Shown here one piece after another: positions 15,001-25,648 of a stretch of 64,000 nucleotides of DNA. The translations under genes and the position numbers were made by a program. The notes beneath the pieces were generated by a model that searched no databases, had not been told where the DNA came from, and was given only the letters and a program-made list of their open reading frames with translations. Source of the DNA: Symbiodinium kawagutii (Eukaryota; Sar; Dinophyceae; Suessiales; Symbiodiniaceae); NCBI GenBank assembly GCA_009767595.1, contig VSDK01011225.1, forward strand, positions 151,246 through 215,245, read 5' to 3'. The stretch's first letter is position 1, and the number at the start of each line of letters is the position of its first letter.

Positions 15001-18000
15001 TCTCGAACAAAAGCGGCTGGTACTTCTCCTCTATGCCGTATGTCTTCGAGAACGGTTTGCCGGCGAGATTCCCTTCATCAACGAAGGCTGTGAGGCCAAT
15101 CCGATATTGAGAAAGCAGGGGCAGGCTGCCAGCAATGCATCCCTAAGCCCACCTTCAAAACTCCTACTTCAAAACTGGCCTGTGTGGCCAGGGCTAGACC
15201 AAAGAGCCTAGCCAAAACGATATTTTGATGGTGATGACCTGACTTGTTTTCTTTGGAATCAATCAAGGATTCCGAAGAGGTTTCAGAATGTCGCTGTTGC
15301 CGATCCAGCTTTCAAAAAAGAGGACTTGACATGTGTGGGTTTGGAAACAAATCAAATATTTTCAAGCTCCTTGAGTCGACATTTGCAGACAGGTGGCTAT
15401 CAATTCTTGCCCTTGGTGCCAGCGCGGCTTAGCTCTGAGGTGGGGGCTACTCCACTGTGGATTTGGTGCAGCATGGGAACTCTGGCAACACCTATGCATT
15501 GAAGTCTGTGAGCAAAGGTGCCTCCGATGCGTTGAACGCGTTGGCACTAAACCTCTCACACCCCTCGATTGGAAACATGGAAAGACATGCAAGACTTGAT
15601 CCAATTTGATACAACTTGATGCAATCGAACTTCAAAAGAAAAGAATAGCAAAAACAATAAACACATATCTAAAATAAATGTGAGCAACTGTTGATCCTGA
15701 ATTGAAACTTTGCAAATTGACATTTGGCCTGCCAATTGACCTTCTTGAGGCTACATTTGGCAGGCGCAAATGAAGACAGCTGTTGCAAACGAGAAAGATG
15801 TGCTGTACATGACCAGCTCGCCGTTCATCATCAAGCTCTTTGCTTCTTGGCGCTTGGCCAACCTCTTCAACATGAGCTCCATTTTTTACGACGCAGGTTT
15901 AACACGATTTACTTCCCATCTACAACCTTTGTTTCTTTGACATTGTGTAAGTGCCACTAATCCATGAACTTGCCAGTCACCATAGAATATCGTAGAATTG
16001 ATTGTCCAAGGTCGAATGTGAATTCAGATGTTCAATACGGTTGCTTCACCGTAAATCTGGGATTGTTCGAGCTGGTCTCGTTACCAGGGTGATTTGCCAT
16101 CATTGGCATTGATCTTGTGTCATTTTTTCACCGTTTCATTTTCTACTTGCAGTACAGGCGTGTTTGCAGGGTGCAGGTCCAGGTGTTTGGCTGATGCTGC
16201 ATGGAATCGACCTGCTACCCAATATAGCCGAGGAGACCTACAACACACCGAAGTCTTTGTGCTTCCTGCTCGAGGTGAGGAAACATTTTGTAAAACTTGA
16301 TCTGTTCGTTGTTGAAACTTTTCACGCTTTCTCACACTTCACAGCTACACACAGCTACAGCATTTTTCGCACATGCGGGCGGTTTATATGTCCCGATGGA
16401 AGAAGTGCTTTGGCTTTTTTTCAGCCGTCAAATCTATAGGGAAATGACTTGAGATCATTGGTCGGCCCTGGGCACGTGTGAGAAGTGCCTGAAGCCTGCG
16501 GATTAGGCAGCACTTGGTGGTGAGCTTTTCACCATCTACAAAAAGAAGTCTTTCTTTGGCAGCGAAGACCATGCCAGGCGCCGGGCAGTTGGACCAACCG
16601 AAAGCAGAGGAGTTTGAACATCAAACAACTCAAGCAATGAGCGTTTAAAATCCTTAGTTGACTCAAACCCGCCCGAAGTGACTGAAATGCTGCGGGGGGC
16701 TGGGGGTGGCTACTTTATGCTAATTTTGGGTCGCCCGTATGCCAGTTTCAGCATGGAGTGGCTTCAGATGGTTTCAGATGCCGGCCTGAAGCTCGTGCAC
16801 GGAGGTTTTATGTTGCCGGAGTAGCCTTTGCCCTCGAGCACATGCACGACCGGCGCATTGTGTACAGAGACGTCAAGCCCGAGCATCCTGCCTCTTTTAT
16901 TTGTTTTTCCTCACTTAGGTGAAATCTTATGACATTTGGGTACCTTTCCAATTTTCTCTTCCGGCTTGTCAGTATTGCTAAGCATCCCATTGACTTGCAA
17001 GCACATTTTTCGCTGCAGCGCATGCTTTGCCGCCCAATGCCGGCCTCTATTTGGTTCGAATGGTAATCTGCTTGGTAAGGGGATTGAGCATTGGGGGGGT
17101 GCTCGTGTTTGATGCTACCTGCTCTGAATAACTTGAATACTGTGAATATAGTGCAAATTGGCTGATTGCCAGCGATGTTTTCCCGGTTGGCCCTCAGTGA
17201 GCCCAGGAACATTCTTCTGGATCACAACGGCCATGTAAAGTTGTCTGCAGCTGTGCTGCAATCAGCAGAGTCACTTCCGAACGGTGAACCCCACTGGCCG
17301 TGGAACAGCTGTTTTCTTTCAAGCTCAGAGATGCGATATCCGATATCATGACATATCCTGTTGACGGAGAATGTGTGAGGAGAATGTGGTTGCCACATAG
17401 TGTCATTCAATTTGATCCGGTCTCAGTATGTCTCAAGTCTTCTCACTTTGTCTCAGGGTTGGAGCCCAGCCTGTCAGTGTTGGTCAGGTCATGCGATGGT
17501 TCTTCGGCCATCCATGTGTCACAAGGTCTTCCAAGCCCGATGCTAAGGACATGGGCTGCGCAAAATTCGCCACAAATTGCACATACACAGTCACTGGAAC
17601 GCCGGACTATTTTGCACCTGAGATGGTCAAGGACGCCGTAGTGACAGTGTTCCTTGCAGTTCCATTCGCACTCAGATCGTTGCGCAAACGTGGAAGTGAA
17701 GATTTCATGGCTGCAGCTGCTGCAGGCATGTGGGCACGACATCAACGTCGATTGGTGGGCTCTTGGGGTTTTGATCTTCGAACTTTTGGCGGGAAAGGCG
17801 CCCTTTGAGTCTGCATATCCTTTCCAGAAGCTTGGCTGATGACTTGCCGCCACCATGGCAAAACAGGGCTTATGTCCCCAAGACGTTAATGTAACAGGAA
17901 CGTTTGCACTACCTAACTTGCTGGTCAGTCACCTGGGCACAAGGCCAATGTTCAGAGTTGCAGATTGGATGACATCAGGAATACCTTGATGCAAATTACA

Positions 18001-19919
18001 AAAAGGATCAAAAAGGATTGAAGCTGTTGAAAGTAGTGAAGTGAGGCCCCCGGCAGTTGAGAGAAGAAAAAGAAGAAAGGAACAGACAGAAGGAATACAG
18101 ACATAAAGAACACAAAAGACTCAAAAAGATAGGATGTAAAAGAAAGAAGGGGAGAGAGCAAGACAGAGACTCAACTTTGGATGGGTGGATGGGTGGATAG
18201 CTGGGTGCCTTTGTCGAAAGATATCGACGATAGTTGAACACATGGATGGATGAAGGAAAGATAGATGCTGGTGAATGGACCCCATAATTTTGTGGAGATG
18301 GAAGTAGGACGCTGCATACCTGTGCAAAGCTACTGCAGATTTGACTGACATACGGGGCCTTTTTATCTACCAGGGACAATTTATCCGTTGTATTGAGTTG
18401 GCTGCAGCCATACACACGATATGGATACAATGATGCTTTGAACTTTTCATTCCCTTCAACTGTGTGCAAGCAGTGCCAGCCTTGAGGGTTGCTGCTTTCA
18501 GAGCAGCAGGTAGAGAACGGAAAGAAAGCAGATGAAAACATTGTACTGGCAGAGTTTTTCTGTAGTTTCGCTTTCGCTTCCATGTCATTCCAGGACATTT
18601 GTGAAGATTATCAAGGGTGTAGACGTTCAGCTGCAATGATTGGGCCATGGAGATGTGGACATTGGCAGTGGCTGCTCTTGATGTAGAAGGGTTCATTTGC
18701 ACGGCCCATCAGTCGCCCAACTTGATTGATTCGGCATTCAACGCAAGGGCACGCAGTTGCAAACTTGCTATGAGTTGCTACCTGCTCAAGATATCTGAAT
18801 GATTCAGAATGGATGTTTTGATGTTCTGGACTTCCATGTGACTAGGCAGCTGGTCTCAGTCCAACTGCAAATAGTAGACATCAGGCTACGCTGACTATCA
18901 CTGTGATGGATCACTGGATACACTACTTCAGGTTGATGGTGATTCAAGGAATGGCCGACTGGGCGTGGTGCTTTGCAGTCGGGGTGCTGGGCCGAGGACA
19001 GAGTGAGATTTCCAGCTTTGCTGATGGGTTCGGCAGAAGAACTGATCAAGACGTGGGAAACACAGATGGGTAAGGGAGGGTGTGGGATGTATGGGTAAGG
19101 GATGGTAAGGGATGGTTGTGGGATATATGCCAAGGTTGAGCAGGTTGAGCAAGTGAGCACAAGGTAGAGGATTCCGAGAGACATTTGGAGACTCATTTCG
19201 GACCTGCAGAAAGTGGTCATCTAAAGGCAAAGGTGTCGACAATGACCTTCGGCGACAGGTTGTTGCGGGAGATGCCCGAGAAGAGACTTCCTGCACAGAA
19301 TGGCGGCGTGTCGAACCTGTGGAAGCAGAGCTGGTATGCTGGCTTTGACCACCAGGTTGCTTGCAAGCAGACAAAGTAGATTTCCACAGCTGAAACTTGT
19401 GAATGTGCACCATGGTCCATGCCATACCGAGAGGTTACGTGTGTTGTAAGACCTCGCGGTTGGGACCTTCGTCCCCAGTATTGGGTCGTGCGAAGATCCA
19501 CCGAGGCCATGAAAAACCTGAGCTTCCCACCACCCTACAACCCACAAGTGCGGAGCAACCGCGATTTGGCCAACTTCTATTGCAATGCGGAAGTGCCTTG
19601 GCTCCGAGCCGTAGACTTTGCCAGTCGGGGAGCGGCGTAACATTTGGATTGTCAGTAGAATGTGTTTCTTTCAGGAACTCTTCATTTGGTTCATTGATAG
19701 ATCGATAGATAGATAGATGGATAGATGGATAGATGGATAGATAGATATGTACATGCTCAATTTATATGCATGTATGGTTTTCAGTTTGGCTCAGTTGGTT
19801 TGCACTTTCACGGGATGGGAAGACCCTTACCATGGCGGCGCTTCACTGAGGATCATCCTCGGGAGCTGCCATACCAAGACCCGCACAACGGATGGGATGA
19901 CTTCTTCGCCAGCTGCTGA
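3156..19919 (+). CDS. Cyclic-nucleotide-dependent protein kinase (PKG-like), multi-exon
   Basis: A serine/threonine kinase switched on by cGMP or cAMP. cNMP-binding motifs appear in order. Domain one has IIIKEG joined to [16 protein letters not shown] (3156-3315, 3819-3895) and [12 protein letters not shown] (4111-). Domain two has [16 protein letters not shown] (about 6690) and [12 protein letters not shown] (about 9230) joined to [17 protein letters not shown] (9600-). A further domain has [17 protein letters not shown] (11563-) and [18 protein letters not shown] (about 12230). The kinase has [11 protein letters not shown] and the lysine motif YALK (15440-15519), a C-helix stretch ANEKDVLYM (15764-), [15 protein letters not shown] (16805-16882), [16 protein letters not shown] (17217-), GTPDYFAPE, and a tail ending [13 protein letters not shown] with stop TGA at 19917-19919. 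Phased introns: 3316-3818, 3896-4110, 9276-9599, 11418-11562, 15520-15763, 15842-16232, 16275-16506, 16578-16804, 16883-17216, 17247-17547, 17635-17725, 17827-18593. The first exon opens right after an AG, with an ATG at 3162. Earlier exons are possible. The number of cNMP domains (three or four) is uncertain. Confidence 0.88.
6437..6590. repeat. AT-rich (AAAT)n and (TA)n microsatellite
   Basis: A long AAAT tract followed by alternating TA lies inside a kinase intron, shortly before the exon encoding [12 protein letters not shown]. It is non-coding. Confidence 0.9.
7578..7690. repeat. Imperfect array of an about 18-bp GTGGTTATACCCT motif
   Basis: About six irregular copies of a TGGTTATACCCT-type unit follow one another in a large kinase intron. 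Spacing is 17 to 20 bp and divergence is clear, so this is a decayed minisatellite. Confidence 0.6.
8449..8545. repeat. (TATC)n microsatellite
   Basis: TATC/CTATC repeats with scattered substitutions lie within a kinase intron. Polytyrosine-isoleucine open frames here are artefacts of the repeat. Confidence 0.9.
10027..10190. repeat. CT-rich microsatellites
   Basis: Two CT tracts (about 10029-10080 and 10160-10189) lie within a kinase intron, separated by a short unique stretch and an AC tract. Confidence 0.85.
11986..12055. repeat. (GATA)n microsatellite
   Basis: A near-perfect GATA tract sits in the intron before the exon that encodes [18 protein letters not shown]. Confidence 0.9.
13217..13440. 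repeat. Compound (GA)n-(GGAT)n-(GGGT)n-(GGAT)n microsatellite
   Basis: A GA tract runs into a GGAT tract of about 80 bp, then GGGT, then GGAT again, then GAGAGATG units. It lies in the kinase intron after the exon encoding [15 protein letters not shown] (about 12988-13060). Its translations (repeated MDGW, or HPSI on the other strand) are artefacts. Confidence 0.95.
19697..19750. repeat. (GATA)n/(GATG)n microsatellite
   Basis: Short tetranucleotide tract in the last kinase intron, about 100 bp before the terminal exon. Confidence 0.85.
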
Positions 19920-21849
19920 GGCCCTGAAACCGGCAGTGGCGCTCCAGACTGGCACCCTGAGGGTTCCTAAAACGTGCAAGTCCTGCCATGTTGGTCAGGT
20001 GTGAGGGGGTACACTCCCATACACTGATGTACCTTGTTCATATGGGGAGAAATGATATATGGGGCAAGCTGACCTACAGGGCAGCTCAAAAATCCACGAG
20101 GCGCAGAAGATCGTAGGAGTAGCCGGGCATCGAGTAGCCTTTCGGCGAGCCGTTGGATGTTCTTTGCCCATGTCAGTTGGTGACTCTGAAGGGAGGCTGG
20201 ACTGGACCAATTACTGCAGGAGATTGGTTGTGCATACCCAAAAACAAGATCCAACAACCATTTTACTAGATAAACATAGGTAAGCCACAACTATGAATTG
20301 TTGAGTGGTTTTTGAATCACCCATGTTGTTGTATTTTCCAAGGGCAAGCATGGGCAAAGCATGCAGCCGGGGATGCAGCCGCCGCAGTTGCGCTGCTAAT
20401 CACCGCTGTGGCCCCAAGGGCACCCAGCAACGAAGAAATCGGTGGAAGCAGTTGATACGAGAGATGTAAAAAGGAGCGACGTGCTGTGACCGGACGACCA
20501 CGGACATTCGTGGACCGTGGTTCCGGTCGCTCGCCAAAAGAATGGAAAAGGCATCTGAAAATCTGAGAATCTGCAATTTTTTTTGGTCACACAAATCTGC
20601 AGAAAGGGAAGCCTTTGCCAGGGCAGAGGCCAGCGCCATGCTTTCCAAGGCACATCGCTTTCATTTGGCTTCGGGTTCTGCGCATCTCAGAGGACATCTC
20701 GGGTCTCAGAGGATAGGGCAGAGCCTACTGTAAGGTGTAGCCATGCAGAAATGGCAAGGCCCGTCGTTGTGGCGCAAGGTCACGCCGGCCATGCCAGTGA
20801 ATTCTGAGGTGAAGGAAGGAGCCAAGACAAAAGGTTGGGTAAAACTCATGAGCTGCGAAACATTTTGAAACTTCTGATTTGAGGGTGCTGGAAGTGAAGA
20901 AGTGGAAGGTGTAGGAGGCGAAGGGAATGCACCTTGCCAGATTTTGCAACTGTGATTGATGACAGTTGGTGATTACGTGTTCGTCCCAAGCTACAGTGAA
21001 GAGTCATGCCATGCTGGTATGCTGCAATGTGCCCGTCTGCCAGGGTAAGACAGGGCCTGAAAAATTTATGGCGAAAACAGATGATAGAGAATCTTTTAAT
21101 GTCACAGGTTGAGTGGGCGGAACGGATGCGGGCTTCCGATTGAAGTGGCTAGTGGCACTGGGAAGACAGTTTACCATGGTTGATGTTGGCGATGCATTGA
21201 GGGGCGCAGGTCCATGGGATAATCGGCGCTTCCCGGATTTTGGCTTCAAATTCCGGCCACTTGCGGGTGGTAGGCCGGTGGTTGCCGTTCCACCTGACTT
21301 GGGCTTAGCTCCTTCAACACAATGACAGGAAGCGAGTGTCAATGGCCAAAAGCCTGAGGGAAAGGTCGGCGTGTGACGTGTTCCTTGGATTTTGCCATGT
21401 CAGTTTCGCACGCCTTTTTCAGTGTGAGCTAGGTCGCTCCCCGAAGATCTGAAAAAGATACCGAAGTGAAGAAAGCTGGCAGAAAGCGACCCTCCGTCAA
21501 TCGCGGTCAGTTGTGAAAGGCTGCATGCATGGTAGCCGTTGCAACTAGTGAACTGGTGAGGAAAAGAAATCAGAAAGGGAAGCAGCAAATGATCAAAGGA
21601 ACCAAAAGGAAGGCCAAACAAAAGCCTGCAGGGAACTCCAGGATCCAAAGGGTCAAAGAACTGGATGGAAATCAAAGAGGAGAAATGCCTCTGTCAAGAA
21701 GAGGAAGGCTAAGAGACAAGCTGGGAACTTGTGGCGGACTTGACCTCGTTGGCCCCAACTTCGGTTCTTGGCATAGTTGTGACGTAGTGTGACACTATGT
21801 TCCCACGTGATTAAAAAATGCATCAAACCAGGATTTTTGACGGCTGAAG

Positions 21850-22255
21850 CAAACAAGACAAACAAAGCCACAAAAGTAAGCAAAAGGGAAGAAAGAACGA
21901 CAGCATGGCAGAAGGGCAGAACAACAAATGAAAGAAGTGTCAAGAACAAAGGATATGAAGGGGCAAAGCAAAGTTAATAGATAAGACAAGCAAAGCAAAG
22001 AAGTAAGCAAAAGGAAAAAGAAAGAACAACAGCACGGCAGAAAGGCAAAGTGAAAGGAGAAGTGAAAGAAGTCTCAAGAATGAAGGACACGAAAAGGCAG
22101 CGCAAAGTTAATAGACAAGACAAGCAAAGCAAAATAGTAAGCAAAAGGAAAAGGAAAGAACCACAGAATGGCAGAAGCAAAGTAAAAGGCGAAGTGAAAG
22201 AAGTCTCAAGAATGAAGGATATGAAGGGCCAATGCAAAGTTAAAGAACAGTAAAG
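21850..22255. repeat. About 130-bp tandem repeat, three copies, purine-rich
   Basis: The marker GTAAGCAAAAGG recurs at 21876, 22003 and 22137, and flanking blocks (GAAAGAA, CAAAGTTAATAGA, GAAGTGAAAGAAGT) recur with it. Units are 127 to 134 bp and diverged by a few percent plus small indels. The + strand is strongly A/G-biased from about 21540 to 22520. The minus-strand frames look like membrane proteins only because the complement is pyrimidine-rich. Confidence 0.8.
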
Positions 22256-22680
22256 ACAGTGAAGCACGGTGAAGCACAGTGAAGCGAAAGGTCGAAGACA
22301 AAGGTCAATGGATGCCAATGGAGTACAAAGACTCAGAAGATGACTTCGGAATCTTTGAAGCCGAAGCTGAACCTAGGAATCTTGGACTGTGTCTTGGCTC
22401 TGGCTAAGGCCGATCAAAGATGACCAAAGTACGAAGACATGACGAAAGGTGAAGGAAAAGGAACGACATGGAAAGAATGAAAGGAACATAAAGAAACAAA
22501 CCTGAGGCATTCTGACCCCCAAGCTTTGCAGCAAAACCGTGGCGGAGCTCATCGCAGAAGAATGCGAAACGGAGGGGACTTGTACTGGGGCATCTGGATT
22601 TGCAAAGCTCCAAAGATGCGGGAGCTTGGAGCAGAGCCAAAGTGCTTTCAGGAAAGGAGCCCTGCGAAATTTGGGCGGAC

Positions 22681-22835
22681 TTTTTTTTTTTTTTTTTTTT
22701 TGGGGGGGGGTTTACCAACGCATACATACCATTACATACCCATGTACCTACATACCTAGATTAAAAAGCATTCTTACACAATCTTACATACCTACATACC
22801 TACATACCTACCTGCCTACTTACCTATCTGCGAAC
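22681..22835. repeat. Poly-T/poly-G run followed by (ACATACCT)n tract
   Basis: About 22 T then about 9 G, followed within 10 bp by repeated ACATACC and CTACATACC units to about 22835. Such homopolymers are also common sites of assembly error. Confidence 0.9.
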
Positions 22836-23508
22836 GCATGTGCTGCATTACCAATACACTTTGACATTCCGCAGCTTTCCACATAGGCAAAACCAAGTGG
22901 ATGGCAAATGGCGCAGTCAGAAGTTTCAGCAGGATGAACTTGAGCTAAACCACATGAAATCAGGGACCCTGGGTTGTTTGGATCCCAAAATCACCAAACT
23001 CCTTGCTCCCCTACCAAAGTGACAAAGATTGTCCGTTGATTACAGAGGCCTATTTTGTTCCACCATCGTGACCAATGCTTATGTTCAAATCACAATGACA
23101 TTCGGCATTCGTGATTTTGGGAGGCATTTTTGCATGGTCAGGTGCTGGAAGCAAAAGCGAATGAGTTATGAATTTTGCGCCAGCAGCAGGCAAGCAGGAA
23201 TCGCAGAAGTCTGTAGAAGTCTTGGGCGAAATTAGTTGCTCCATGCCCAAGAAATCAATATGATGCCATGGGTGAAGGCTGTGAAACCAAGGCTTTAATA
23301 CTGACGTCAGAATCTTGCCGGCTTTCAGGTGGCAACGATTATCACCTGCTGCTGTGATTTTAGCTTCCCTTGCCGCAGCTTTCATGTTGCGTTCATCGAG
23401 GTCCCAAAATGAAGGTCACCACCTCAAGAAGAACGAAGGTCAATCTAGACAGAGGTAAGTGAGGAGCATGGATTTGTTTCTCGTTCTCAGGTGGGCCCAC
23501 TTTGATTT

Positions 23509-23620
23509 GGCTATGGGTCAATATTAAGCAACCAATAGTGGGGATGATGACCAACCATTCTATAGGGAAACCAATGGTTAATGATGGGGAACTAGGGGTA
23601 CAGGGTTTTGACCCATAGCC
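23509..23620. mobile_element. MITE-like element, 112 bp, with possible 4-bp ATTT target duplication
   Basis: The left arm GGCTATGGGTCAA matches the reverse complement of the right arm TTGACCCATAGCC. The element is flanked on both sides by ATTT (23505-23508 and 23621-23624), which fits a 4-bp target-site duplication. There is no coding capacity. Confidence 0.65.
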
Positions 23621-24260
23621 ATTTAACCATTCTTAATCATTTTCAACCCTTTTCAACCCCCCTGCAACGATATGTGAATGATTACTTGGGCAGCATCTTA
23701 TTCACGCTCGATTTCTTCCAAGATTTGCAACGAGATGTAAGCGTTTTTTTTTAAACGACATCGGCTAAATTGCAGTTGTCTCAAATTTGCTTGGAATCTC
23801 TCAAGACTAGTCAAATGTACGAATATGAACTGAATATGTGTCAAATGAAATGATGCATTGTTTATCATTGTTGAGTTTTTACCTGGAATCAGTTTCTTGA
23901 ACATGCCTGTGAACATCTTGTAAAACTCTCCCTTTTGTCAGTCCTGCGGCTGTAACCTGAGACCACAGCCAGAAGGAACTGCGACTTATGCGCCCGCCCT
24001 AGCAACAGCAAGCCACGCTTCCCGTACTGACTGAAGTGGGTCAGAGCAAGAATCAAGGGCAGCAATACTTTCAAGTCTGCCGAGTTCCGTCTCAGTTGAT
24101 CATGAAGCAGAAGCCCAAGTGATATACGCCGATCATTGCAGCATGTTTAACCAATGTTCATTATTTATTCACTTTTTTCATTGCTTGTTGATTTCTGAAT
24201 GTGCCGACTGATTGGAAGCCACGGTTCACGTGATGATCCGCGAGCTGCTTCGCGTTGCAG

Positions 24261-24798
24261 GATGACCATCGAATTTGGCAAAAGGCTTTGCTCGCCTCGG
24301 AACTGCGCTCAGCGGTGGTGCTTTCATGTGAGACGCATTGCGAGCTGCACCAAAGAATTCCGGTAAGCCGAAGGGTTGGTCCGCCTGTTGGTCTAGAAAC
24401 GTCTCAGAACCCTACTCAATAGCATCATTATGCATCATTCATACTGCTGGATTATGCACTTCCAGTCTGCGTGGTGAATCCCATTCTACTTGCGGGCTTG
24501 ATGTGCTTGGATGGCTTCATTCATGGCAGGTGGAACCTCTTTTCAAACGTCGAGCACGGCGAGCGTTGCCCTTGGCGCGACAGGACTGGTCCTGTCCTCC
24601 TGCAACACCGTGGGCAAACAGAATGCCTTGCGCAGACCTACGCATGTGATGGCTCCATACCTTTCCGGGTTTTCATCGGACTTGCGGTCCCAGCATCAAG
24701 TGGGGATAATTTTGCTGGAGTTGCTCTGTAGTGACTTCGAAAGCGAGGAAGTGCAAAAGGCTTTTGAACAGGCCACCCAGCAGCAGCGCAGGGCTTAA
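24261..24798 (+). CDS. Unassigned exon-like stretches, possible end of a small gene
   Basis: Two segments look protein-like but I do not recognise them. The first, after an AG|G acceptor at about 24261, reads DDHRIWQKALLASEL. The second frame, about 24511 to the stop at 24796-24798, begins near GGTSFQTSSTASVALGATG and ends FESEEVQKAFEQATQQQRRA, a plausible charged C-terminus. The two have not been joined in phase. They could belong to a small gene between the kinase and the ALG9-like gene, or be chance open frames. No function is proposed. Confidence 0.25.
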
Positions 24799-25648
24799 TT
24801 TGTGCACACTTTGCATAACACGTGGCCAGTGGAGAAATAGCGGGGGAGATACCGATTGTATCCGATTGTTCCATTGCATGATGAGACCTGATGCGCTGTT
24901 CAAGTTTATGCAACACATGGCTCAACTCTGGGTATTTCAAAACTTCGGCTTGAGCCAGCTGCTATTGTGAACCGTCAAACCATGTCCCTGCCTCTTCCCT
25001 CTGAGGGGTGGCGTTGAAGACCAGGACAGCCACAGCTGTGATGTTCTCTTGTGGCAATGTTCCCCCACACGAGCCGCTCCATTGCTCAATGGGTTGGAGC
25101 ATTCTTACCACATCATAAACTGAACTAACATAACTGACCCTGATTTTGAAAGCTTTTGACATTTTCTCAAGTTCCCATGTCATCCCATTTCCATGGCCCG
25201 AAAGACTACAGCAATCTTTGATCCTCGGCCGTCAACTGCAGCCCTTTTCTCTTTTTTTGGGCGCGTGCCGCCTTAGATCACAATAGCCACAAAGAGGTGC
25301 AAGGATGTGCAACCAGTTGCAATCCCGGATCATTGCTGATCATTGTGCACCTTTGCCAACTATGGTACCCTATCAAACTTCAACGACCCAGTTGCTGGCC
25401 GCAGAATGTTAAGCAATTTCACACTCTATTTATTGTATCAAGTAAGAAATGCAAAAGGACCTGCCAAGACGTGTTCAAACTCAAACATGTCGTTTAGCTC
25501 TCAGCAGTTCACATACAGACTCTGGCAATGGCGCAAGATGCATCGCAGCAAGGATCAATGTCCCTTGGCCATGTGATTTTGGCAGCACAAACTGCGATTC
25601 TGGTTCCACCTTCACACTTTCCCGCATGATCAGCTCTGCAGGCAGAGC

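Larger units (their letters stand above)
19920..25640. other. Spacer between kinase and ALG9-like gene; no assigned gene
   Basis: No family could be assigned. The interval holds a purine-rich block with about 130-bp tandem repeats (21850-22255), a T/G homopolymer (22681-22711), an ACATACCT-type tract (22718-22835) and an inverted-repeat element (23509-23620). Two exon-like stretches lie near its right end (see 24261-24798). The rest shows only short, unrelated open frames. Confidence 0.5.

Noticed and set aside
16881-17216. Reading the kinase intron after VKP as a GA donor
   Set aside because: With a GA donor the downstream NILLD would be out of frame; a GC donor two bases later (16883) gives KPENILLD exactly.
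19770-19800. TTTGGCTCA resembling the end of the dinoflagellate spliced leader
   Set aside because: Only a few bases match the conserved leader and the upstream part is absent, so it is not a relic of a retroposed mRNA.
21653-22318. Minus-strand frames with many hydrophobic residues that look like membrane proteins
   Set aside because: They are translations of the pyrimidine-rich complement of a purine-rich tandem repeat; Leu, Phe and Ser dominate for compositional reasons.
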